This document shows positions 1 to 5,003 of a stretch of DNA of 6,571 nt, in pieces. Numbering within the stretch: position 1 is the first letter of the stretch; every line of letters begins with the position of its first letter. The DNA is from Holosporales bacterium. Its GTDB lineage: Bacteria; Pseudomonadota; Alphaproteobacteria; Caedimonadales; UBA9215. Location: contig DOCA01000037.1 of assembly GCA_003503995.1 (NCBI GenBank), positions 1 to 6,571 of the forward strand, read 5' to 3'. The notes below the pieces were generated by a model. It searched no databases. It saw nothing but the letters and a program-made list of their open reading frames with translations, and was not told the origin of the DNA. The position numbers and the translations under genes are program-made.

Positions 1-23
1 ATAAGCGTCTATACAAATTGCGC

Positions 24-84
24 GGCTGTTACTTTTATTTCTCCTAAACAAACGACCAAAACAAAAAAGAAATTAAAAACAGCC
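24..84. repeat. Imperfect inverted repeat downstream of the coiled-coil gene
   Basis: The arm at 24-42 (GGCTGTT, then AC, then TTTTATTTCT) is matched by the reverse complement of 68-84. That gives 7 perfect base pairs, a 2-nt bulge, then 10 pairs with one mismatch, around a 25-nt AT-rich loop. It starts 13 nt past the stop codon of the minus-strand coiled-coil gene. It could therefore lie in that gene's 3' untranslated region as a terminator-like or stabilising hairpin. The loop is long and no clean U-tract follows it, so it is not a classic intrinsic terminator. A small palindromic repeat is the other reading. The rest of 1-97 shows no gene. Confidence 0.4.
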
Positions 85-97
85 CCTGCAACATAAG

Positions 98-1108
98 TTA
101 TAACTGTGACAGAAAAGTAGAAATACTGAAAAATTTAGGCCTATGTGAATCTAATAACCCTCCCAATAGAGGGCTTTCCGAAGCATGCTTGGGGAAACGA
201 AACTCTATTATTGCCTTCAAACTACTGACTTCTCCTTCTAGTTTTTTAATAACTTTAAGACGAAGGGTTTGATCTTTTAAAGTTTTATGTAGCTTAGATA
301 TGTAACTCTGACCTGAATGAAGATGATCTACCGAAGTTTTTAACTGATTTTCGACACCTTCTCTTTCTAATTGATAATTCTGATGAACTCTTGTCATTTG
401 TTCTTTTATAAGCCTACTTTCATTATTTTTTTCCCTTAAAAGAGCTTTGTTGGCAATTCTTTCAGCAGAAATTGCCTGTTGAAGTGCTGAAATTTTTTGT
501 AATGCCTCTTCTAAGTCTATTGTGCTCGCAGCTACAGTTTTTACTGAATCCGTAGCTTCAATTCTTCTGCTTTCATCGCTTTCATTGAGATTTTTTTGAA
601 ATTGGATTTCTTTTAAAAGATTATCCATCCAACCTACAAGCAGCTGAATATTATCGCCTTCTGACTCTCTAATTTGTGTATATAGTTGTGAAAATGCTTC
701 TCGCAAAACGTCTCTTTCTCTTTCTGCTTCAGCTTGTGCGTCTCTGGCTTGATCTCCACTAGCCTGTGCATTAGATAGCTGACTGTTTAGAGCTCCTAAT
801 TCAGCTCGGAGCCGTTCAGCTTCAGCTTGCTGCTGCGCAAGCTGTTCTTGCAACCCTAATTTTTGAGCATTAACACTGGCAAGTTGAGTGCCTAGATCTT
901 CTAACGCCCCTTGGAGCAGTGCAGTTTTAGCTTGCTCGGCAGTAAGCTGTTCTTGCAATCGTAATCTTTCAGCATTAGAAGCCTCTGCTTTTTCCGCATT
1001 GATACAAGATGTATTACGAACTCTTTCTAGGGTTTCTGAAAGAGCACTATTGCAAGAACAGCTCCCTTTGGCAGTTTTTAACGAAACTATATTGTGTTTC
1101 TTTATCAT
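98..1108 (-). CDS. Coiled-coil protein of unknown function
   Basis: I do not recognise a family for this 336-residue protein. From about residue 36 to 285 it is dominated by Glu, Gln, Ala, Leu, Arg and Lys in heptad-like spacing, which indicates a long alpha-helical coiled coil. Residues 45-55 (NAERLRLQEQL) recur at 80-90 (NAQKLGLQEQL), 35 residues or five heptads apart. The N-terminus has no signal peptide and holds all three cysteines (C17, C19, C35), with C17-S-C19 as a close pair. The last 50 residues are less helical and end FLSQL. No transmembrane segment is visible. The ATG at 1108 is preceded by AAGG at about 8 nt. The gene is divergent from dps across 57 bp. Possible roles include a cytoskeletal or scaffold protein or, in a host-associated bacterium, a secreted effector. 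Similarity searches with coiled coils are easily misleading, so no function is assigned. Confidence 0.75.
   Translation of the reverse strand: MIKKHNIVSLKTAKGSCSCNSALSETLERVRNTSCINAEKAEASNAERLRLQEQLTAEQAKTALLQGALEDLGTQLASVNAQKLGLQEQLAQQQAEAERLRAELGALNSQLSNAQASGDQARDAQAEAERERDVLREAFSQLYTQIRESEGDNIQLLVGWMDNLLKEIQFQKNLNESDESRRIEATDSVKTVAASTIDLEEALQKISALQQAISAERIANKALLREKNNESRLIKEQMTRVHQNYQLEREGVENQLKTSVDHLHSGQSYISKLHKTLKDQTLRLKVIKKLEGEVSSLKAIIEFRFPKHASESPLLGGLLDSHRPKFFSISTFLSQL
841..977 (-). repeat. 35-codon direct repeat inside the coiled-coil gene
   Basis: Bases 841-872 match 946-977 at 28 of 32 positions, including a perfect 10-base run (GCTGTTCTTG), at an offset of exactly 105 bp (35 codons, five heptads). 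Similarity continues more weakly on the upstream side (821-830 against 926-935). The in-frame heptad-multiple offset suggests that part of the helix arose by tandem duplication and then diverged. Confidence 0.6.
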
Positions 1109-1165
1109 TTTTTTAACCTTTTTTCTGTAGAATTAGGAATATAGATAGGTAATGGGAGGAGTAAC
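1109..1165. promoter_or_regulatory. Compact divergent intergenic region between the coiled-coil gene and dps
   Basis: Only 57 bp separate the two start codons, so both promoters must overlap here or reach into the opposing gene. The dps side has a strong Shine-Dalgarno sequence, GGGAGGA at 1154-1160, 5 nt before ATG 1166. Possible -10 boxes for dps are TAGAAT (1128-1133) and TATAGA (1140-1145), but neither has a convincing -35 partner at 16-18 bp. The coiled-coil gene has AAGG at 1117-1120. No operator palindrome is clear. Confidence 0.35.
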
Positions 1166-1630
1166 ATGGAGATTCGATTAGGATTAGACAAAGCAAAAAT
1201 AAGAAATACAGCAGATCATTTAGAGGTGATTTTAGCAGACACCTTTATTTTATATACAAAGACCTTAAATTTTCATTGGAATATTGTGGGGGCAGACTTT
1301 GCAGGCCTACATGCTTTTTTCGAGGAGCAATATAAAACTCTAGCTCTCTCCGTCGATGAAATTGCAGAGCGCATTAGGACACTAGGCTTTAAAGCGCCTG
1401 GAACCCTTGTTGAATTCCTACATCTAACCACTCTCCACGAAGTAAAAGAGGATATAAATGACGCAGAAATGATCCAAAATCTGTTAGATGATCATGAAAA
1501 ATTAGCTTCGCATATCCGAAAAGGACTCCATGAAATAGACGATCTGGATGTGGGGAGCAGGGGGCTTCTTGAGGGGCTCATCGCGGGCCATGAAAAAACA
1601 GCTTGGATGCTTCGCTCGCATTTGTTGTAG
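1166..1630 (+). CDS. dps: Dps family DNA-binding/ferritin-like protein
   Basis: Dps proteins form 12-subunit cytoplasmic cages that oxidise Fe(II), usually with hydrogen peroxide, and store it as ferric mineral, protecting DNA from Fenton damage; some also bind DNA. The 154-residue length is normal for the family. The signature is clear: F36-H37-W38-N39, then L48-H49 with F52-E53, Y56, and D64-E-I-A-E68-R-I. H37, H49, E53, D64 and E68 correspond to the inter-subunit ferroxidase ligands, with E53 where Asp is common. The N-terminal tail before helix A is short and has few basic residues (R4, K9, K11, R13), so strong DNA binding is not assured. The start is set by GGGAGGA 5 nt upstream. The gene is monocistronic and converges on the metallo-beta-lactamase-like gene. 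Family assignment is firm, but DNA binding versus pure iron storage cannot be decided from sequence. Confidence 0.93.
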   Translation: MEIRLGLDKAKIRNTADHLEVILADTFILYTKTLNFHWNIVGADFAGLHAFFEEQYKTLALSVDEIAERIRTLGFKAPGTLVEFLHLTTLHEVKEDINDAEMIQNLLDDHEKLASHIRKGLHEIDDLDVGSRGLLEGLIAGHEKTAWMLRSHLL

Positions 1631-1659
1631 AAATAACATCTTCATAGAAAAAAATATTA

Positions 1660-1691
1660 ACATTTTTAAATGTAGGGAAGCGTTTTCCCTA
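1660..1691. terminator. Tandem hairpins between the convergent dps and MBL-like genes
   Basis: Two adjacent hairpins lie between the stop codons at 1630 and 1697. TAGGGAA (1673-1679) pairs perfectly with TTCCCTA (1685-1691) around a 5-nt loop. ACATTT (1660-1665) pairs with AAATGT (1668-1673), sharing one base with the first stem. Read leftward, the AT-rich stem is followed by TAATATTTTTTTC, a reasonable U-tract for the minus-strand gene. Read rightward, the GC-richer stem is followed by a poorer T-run (TTCTGTTATT). A bidirectional terminator is the simplest reading. Confidence 0.55.
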
Positions 1692-1696
1692 TTCTG

Positions 1697-2563
1697 TTAT
1701 TGTGGAAATACACGCTTCACAGTTTCAAGGACCTTTTCATGAGCTACCTTCAGTAGAGGTTCACCATGGGCTGTTAGTAAATGCTTGAAATCCAGTGTTT
1801 TTAAAAGTCTCGTAAAATCAGCCTTGCTGGTATGAGTTGCGCCAAGCCAGATAGGAGTGATATTTGCTGCTTTTACAAACCCTTGATCTTCAAAAGATTT
1901 GGCGGTTTCAACATTATAAAACTCATCGGTAGACGTTATGTTTTGAATGCTATCACAAGAAATAAGAATCCCACCATCTTGATCTATATGCAAAATACCT
2001 TCTGAGAGGGCTGATGTTTCAAATGCAAAAAGAGAAAGATTGGGGAAAGGCATATTTCCCTCAGGCGTTATCTCTCGATCAGCTTTCAATCCACTGTCAT
2101 AGGCCATGTCTTTCAGAGCCCAAAGCTGGGAATTTGGGTAGTGATTTCGATAAAAGGCATCGTCTCTGCCATGGAAAGCACCGATTCTAACAATATGTGC
2201 TACGTCCCCCAAGGTATTCAGTTGTTTTAAGCCGTCTTCCGATAACCTCACTGTATTAATCAACGTAAGATCAGAGGCATTTCGCACAATAATCATATTG
2301 CGGCTTGTCTGAATATTAGCTCCTTCATGATGAATCTTATTTGTACCTGTTACAAAAAAGATATCTTTAAAAATTTCGCGTATTTCTCCGTGTGGCCAAG
2401 CAGGGGTAAACTGAATTTGCTTCAAAGGGGAGTTTTGATCGAAATTTGTCACTTTATGTGCCATGGATTCTGCTGTTTTTTCAGAGGAGGACACGTCATT
2501 GATCTGAACCGCAAAGGAAGCGTTTATTAAAACAAGCAAAGCTGTACAAATTATTATCTTCAT
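1697..2563 (-). CDS. Exported metallo-beta-lactamase-fold-like protein of unknown substrate
   Basis: This 288-residue protein begins with a Sec-type signal peptide: M1-K2, a hydrophobic core to about residue 14, and a likely cut after SFA (residue 18). It should act in the periplasm or outside the cell. The body resembles the metallo-beta-lactamase fold: an early IFFVTG strand (64-73), a strand-then-HGRDD segment (H131, D134, D135), LISCD ending in D204, and a late TAHGEP with H266. The canonical HxHxDH motif is absent, leaving H131-x-x-D134-D135. It may bind fewer metals, a different metal, or none, and the substrate is unknown. I chose the ATG at 2563 because AAGGAG (2573-2578) is 9 nt upstream and this start gives a clean signal peptide. 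The ATGs at 2569 (3-nt spacing) and 2593 (upstream of the ribosome binding site) are less likely. It follows accA by 64 nt on the same strand and may be co-transcribed. Confidence 0.7.
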   Translation of the reverse strand: MKIIICTALLVLINASFAVQINDVSSSEKTAESMAHKVTNFDQNSPLKQIQFTPAWPHGEIREIFKDIFFVTGTNKIHHEGANIQTSRNMIIVRNASDLTLINTVRLSEDGLKQLNTLGDVAHIVRIGAFHGRDDAFYRNHYPNSQLWALKDMAYDSGLKADREITPEGNMPFPNLSLFAFETSALSEGILHIDQDGGILISCDSIQNITSTDEFYNVETAKSFEDQGFVKAANITPIWLGATHTSKADFTRLLKTLDFKHLLTAHGEPLLKVAHEKVLETVKRVFPQ

Positions 2564-2572
2564 AGTCATGGG

Positions 2573-2578
2573 CTCCTT
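2573..2578 (-). promoter_or_regulatory. Ribosome binding site that fixes the MBL-like start
   Basis: AAGGAG on the minus strand lies 9 nt before the ATG at 2563 and only 3 nt before the ATG at 2569. The longer reading from 2593 starts upstream of this site. The spacing favours 2563, where the signal peptide begins MKIIIC. Confidence 0.7.
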
Positions 2579-2627
2579 AATATAAATAATCAAGTTTTAT
2601 GAATTCCTGATCATGTTTTAAGGAAGT

Positions 2628-3581
2628 TTATAGCCCAACCTTGCCCATTGCAAGAAACTTCTCACGACGTTCATTTTGAAGTTCATCACCGGATTTACCA
2701 CTCATTTTCTGTAAAGCTTCTTTGATCGCCATTTTTACAGAAGCAAACGCTTGTTTGTGGTTACGGTGAGCTCCGCCAAGAGGTTCAGGAATAATGGTAT
2801 CAATAACCTTGAGGGCATTTAGGTCTTGAGCTGTAAACTTTTGAGCAGCCGCAGCTTCTTGTTTTTTATCCGCCGTACGCCATAGAATGGACGCACATCC
2901 TTCAGGAGAAACAACGGAATAAATTGCATGCTCGAGCATCAAAATTTGATTACCAACAGCAACAGCAATAGCGCCACCGGAACCACCTTCTCCTGTGACC
3001 ACAACGACAACAGGAATTGTTAAATTCATCATTGCCTCAATGGATCTCGCAATGGCTTCTGCTTGACCACGTTCTTCAGCCTCAAGCCCTGGGTGCGCCC
3101 CAGAGGTATCTACAAAAGTAATCAGAGGGAGATTAAAGTGGTTCGCCATATTCATAAGACGGCGCGCCTTACGGTAGCCTTCAGGTTTTGGCATGCCAAA
3201 ATTATGCTTAATACGTGACTCTGTATCATGGCCTTTTTCAAGACCAAGAACCATAACAGGTTGCCCATCAAAGCGAGCAAGCCCGCCAACAAGAGCTTTA
3301 TCTTCTGCAAAAACACGATCACCTGCTAATTCTTCAAAATCATCGAAAAGACCTTTTAAAAAATCAAGATAGTGGGGGCGTTCAGGGTGGCGTGCAACAA
3401 GCACTTTTTCCCAAGGAGATAGGTTTTCATACTTATGATGCATAAGTCGATCGAGCTTTTTCTCAAGCCGTCCAACTTCTTTTGCAATATCAACACCTTC
3501 TCCACCAGAGAAATTTCTTAAGCCATCAAGTTTAGACTCAAGTTCAGCAATATTCTTTTCAAAATCTAAGGGAGCTACCAT
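2628..3581 (-). CDS. accA: Acetyl-CoA carboxylase carboxyltransferase subunit alpha
   Basis: AccA and AccD form the cytoplasmic carboxyltransferase that moves CO2 from carboxybiotin on the carrier protein AccB to acetyl-CoA, giving malonyl-CoA, the first committed step of fatty-acid synthesis. The 317-residue length is normal. Residues 1-50 form the helical N-terminal region (LESKLDGL, LEKKLDRL). W57 to R89 holds the conserved VLVARHPERPHYLDFL and ELAGDR stretches. The crotonase-like core follows with the G117-H118-D119 turn, NFGMPKPEGYRKA (127-139), FVDTSGAHPG (156-165), the oxyanion-type glycine loop GEGGSGGA (197-204) and SVVSPEG (222-228). No key residue appears to be missing. The ATG at 3581 has AGGATGG about 9 nt upstream. 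It follows xerD on the same strand, an arrangement common in alphaproteobacteria, and has a good promoter of its own. accD is not in the window. Confidence 0.97.
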   Translation of the reverse strand: MVAPLDFEKNIAELESKLDGLRNFSGGEGVDIAKEVGRLEKKLDRLMHHKYENLSPWEKVLVARHPERPHYLDFLKGLFDDFEELAGDRVFAEDKALVGGLARFDGQPVMVLGLEKGHDTESRIKHNFGMPKPEGYRKARRLMNMANHFNLPLITFVDTSGAHPGLEAEERGQAEAIARSIEAMMNLTIPVVVVVTGEGGSGGAIAVAVGNQILMLEHAIYSVVSPEGCASILWRTADKKQEAAAAQKFTAQDLNALKVIDTIIPEPLGGAHRNHKQAFASVKMAIKEALQKMSGKSGDELQNERREKFLAMGKVGL

Positions 3582-3619
3582 GGGAAAAATCCATCCTAAC
3601 GGGCGTAAAGTTTTCTCTC

Positions 3620-3649
3620 ATTATTAATCTGTTTTCAATTGAATGACAA
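3620..3649 (-). promoter_or_regulatory. Sigma-70-type promoter for accA
   Basis: On the minus strand, TTGTCA (3649-3644, 5 of 6 to TTGACA) is separated by 18 bp from AATAAT (3625-3620, 5 of 6 to TATAAT). Transcription would start near 3612, giving a leader of about 30 nt before the accA ATG. The -35 box begins 1 bp past the xerD stop codon, so accA can be expressed independently of xerD. No terminator is visible between the two genes, so read-through is also possible. Confidence 0.6.
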
Positions 3650-3650
3650 G

Positions 3651-4565
3651 TTATAAATCAGATAGAGGATGGTGCTTGACCAGTGTTTTTTCAAGGCGAT
3701 CTCCCATAACATGGGTGTAGATTTCCGTTGTGGCAATATCACTATGTCCCAAAAGCTTTTGCAACGAGAGAAGATCAGCGCCATTATTCAACATATGACT
3801 CGCAAAAGCATGGCGAATAATATGGGGAGAAACTTTATCTAAAGGGATATTAGCTTCAAGAGCTAATTCTTTTAAAAGCTGTCCAAAACGTTGTCGTGTT
3901 AAATACCCTTGCTTAGCACTGGAAGGAAAAAGCCACTTCCCGAGGGCTTTTCTTTCTGTATCAAAAAGATGTCTGATCTCAAGATAAGCCTTTAACGCTT
4001 TAACGGCGGGAGCTGATAAAAGCACAAGACGTTCTTTATTACCTTTTCCTCGAACCACAAGAGGCATAGGTATTTGATCCTGTCGAAGAGCGGATATAAT
4101 ATCAGAACATGGTAAGGCAACAAGCTCTGAAACCCGCAAACCCGTTGCATATAACAGCTCTAGTAAGCAGAGCAAACGAATGCCTTCAGGGCCGTCTTTA
4201 TCATAAGCGGCACCAACAAGGGCAACAACCTCTTCTTCGCTTAGAACTTTAGGAAGAGCTTTACCAATCTTAGGCATCTCGATATCGCAAGTCGGGTCTT
4301 CTGGAATTTCTTTTTGCTCGTATAAGAATTGATAAAGATGACGCAAAGCCGATAATCGTCGTGCAATGGTTCGAGGTTCAAGAGCACGTTCATTAAGATG
4401 TTGAAGATACGAACGGATATGGGAGGGAGTGACGGGAAAAAAAGTATCTTTTTTCAAAAAGTCTAAAAAATCTAAGAGGTCCCGCTGATAAGCTTGCAAC
4501 GTATTTTGCGAGAGTCCTCGTTCAGCTGAAAGTCCTTCGAGAAAGATATTAAGTGTGTTAGTCAT
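3651..4565 (-). CDS. xerD: Tyrosine recombinase XerD
   Basis: XerD acts with XerC at the dif site near the replication terminus to resolve chromosome dimers at division, activated by FtsK. The protein is 304 residues, as usual for the family. Residues 1-90 form the SAM-like core-binding domain (LSAERGLSQNTLQAYQRDL). The catalytic domain carries the full set of active residues: R144 (ATGLRVSEL), K174 (RGKGNKERL), H248 and R251 (HIIRHAFASHML), H274 (LLGHSDIATT) and the nucleophile Y283 (IYTH). It is therefore probably active. XerD rather than XerC is inferred from its position next to accA and overall similarity; XerC cannot be strictly excluded. The ATG at 4565 has AGGA (4579-4576) 10 nt upstream. 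A TTG at 4571 in the same frame is too close to that site. The 107-bp palindrome ends right at this ribosome binding site. Confidence 0.92.
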   Translation of the reverse strand: MTNTLNIFLEGLSAERGLSQNTLQAYQRDLLDFLDFLKKDTFFPVTPSHIRSYLQHLNERALEPRTIARRLSALRHLYQFLYEQKEIPEDPTCDIEMPKIGKALPKVLSEEEVVALVGAAYDKDGPEGIRLLCLLELLYATGLRVSELVALPCSDIISALRQDQIPMPLVVRGKGNKERLVLLSAPAVKALKAYLEIRHLFDTERKALGKWLFPSSAKQGYLTRQRFGQLLKELALEANIPLDKVSPHIIRHAFASHMLNNGADLLSLQKLLGHSDIATTEIYTHVMGDRLEKTLVKHHPLSDL

Positions 4566-4577
4566 TTTCAAACTTTC

Positions 4578-4684
4578 CTATAGTTGATTAGTTTTGTGTA
4601 TACACGAGGCGTCAGCGACAACACCTATTTTTATAGGCACGGAGTGCAGCAACAAAGTGTAAACGCAAAAATGATTAACTATAG
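4578..4684. repeat. 107-bp near-perfect palindrome (MITE-like or structured RNA)
   Basis: The two 28-nt arms, 4578-4605 and 4657-4684, are reverse complements apart from a few changes. Both outer ends read CTATAG in the plus orientation. As plus-strand RNA, 26 of 28 positions pair, three of them as G-U wobbles. As minus-strand RNA those wobbles become A-C mismatches, leaving 23 of 28. The interior contains a second hairpin, CCTAT-TTTT-ATAGG (4624-4637), and the left arm includes the self-complementary 10-mer GTGTATACAC (4596-4605). The element fills most of the gap between the small membrane gene and xerD. It contains no ORF of its own that I would support. The outermost TA-containing ends would suit a miniature inverted-repeat element with TA target duplication; this is inference. 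A structured regulatory RNA or mRNA leader is the alternative. Confidence 0.65.
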
Positions 4685-4706
4685 AAACAAATCTTCAAAA
4701 AATACT

Positions 4707-4847
4707 CTAATGAAGAAGCTTTTCAATCTCGATTTTCTTACGAATTTCAACTGCAGGAGAGGGGACACCAGCAACAGCAAGATAAACAGCGCCAATAATT
4801 AAAGCAGAGACGATAGCTCTCCAAAAAAGTTTCAATCCCAACCCCAT
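4707..4847 (-). CDS. Small single-span membrane protein, 46 residues
   Basis: This short reading frame starts at ATG 4847 with AAGGA (4860-4856) 8 nt upstream, which is good initiation context. The product begins MGLGLKLFWRAIV, has one hydrophobic helix at about residues 8-27, then VPSPAVEIR and a charged tail (KKIEIEK) ending LLH. The basic residues K6 and R10 flank the N-terminal end of the helix. The layout suggests an inner-membrane protein with a short, charged soluble tail. It is the first gene of the leftward block, upstream of xerD, and divergent from the aroK-like gene. Short ORFs in this xerD-aroK gap are, from memory, common in alphaproteobacteria, which favours a real gene, but I cannot name a family. 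No function is assigned. Confidence 0.65.
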   Translation of the reverse strand: MGLGLKLFWRAIVSALIIGAVYLAVAGVPSPAVEIRKKIEIEKLLH

Positions 4848-4885
4848 AATGCGTGTCCTTATTTTTTTAAAAGAATCTTATTTTT

Positions 4886-4915
4886 TATATAGCATAAGCA
4901 TGGCCAAAATGAAAA
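4886..4915 (-). promoter_or_regulatory. Weak candidate promoter for the small membrane gene
   Basis: On the minus strand, TTTTCA (4915-4910, 4 of 6) is followed after 18 bp by TATATA (4891-4886, 4 of 6) within a very AT-rich run. It lies about 40 bp upstream of the ATG at 4847 and is the best candidate seen there. AT-rich sequence makes chance matches likely. Confidence 0.25.
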
Positions 4916-4938
4916 TATTCTGTTAGAAATAAACTCAT

Positions 4939-4975
4939 CCTCCTTTTTCTGCTATGAAGTATCCCTTCAAGGAGG
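4939..4975 (+). promoter_or_regulatory. Anti-Shine-Dalgarno/Shine-Dalgarno hairpin in the aroK-like leader
   Basis: CCTCCTT (4939-4945) is the perfect complement of AAGGAGG (4969-4975), with a 23-nt loop. The right arm is a full-strength Shine-Dalgarno sequence, so the hairpin would hide it. That site is 28 nt upstream of the annotated GTG at 5004, which has its own weaker site AAAGGA (4991-4996) 7 nt away. It is ideally spaced for ATT 4983 (in frame with the kinase) or TTG 4984 (out of frame). This could be translational control, or a chance match. Confidence 0.35.
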
Positions 4976-5003
4976 TTGTCTAATTGTTAAAAAGGAATCA
5001 CGG

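Noticed and set aside
888..1130. An 80-codon plus-strand reading frame opposite the coiled-coil gene
   Set aside because: It is the antisense of Ala/Gln/Leu-rich repeat codons, which often leave open frames by composition alone.
1548..1742. A 64-codon plus-strand frame overlapping the 3' end of dps
   Set aside because: It is a frame shadow of dps that runs through the terminator hairpins, with no coding character.
2327..2530. A 67-codon plus-strand frame opposite the MBL-like gene
   Set aside because: It is antisense to a gene with a clear signal peptide and fold, and has no initiation site.
3651..4684. XerD plus adjacent palindrome read as an integron, integrase or phage attachment module
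   Set aside because: The recombinase has normal XerD length and chromosomal accA context, and no cargo, excisionase or dif-like core was seen in the palindrome.
4584..4802. A 72-codon plus-strand reading frame through the palindrome
   Set aside because: It runs through the palindrome arms and antisense to the small membrane gene, has no ribosome binding site, and its product shows no domain-like pattern.
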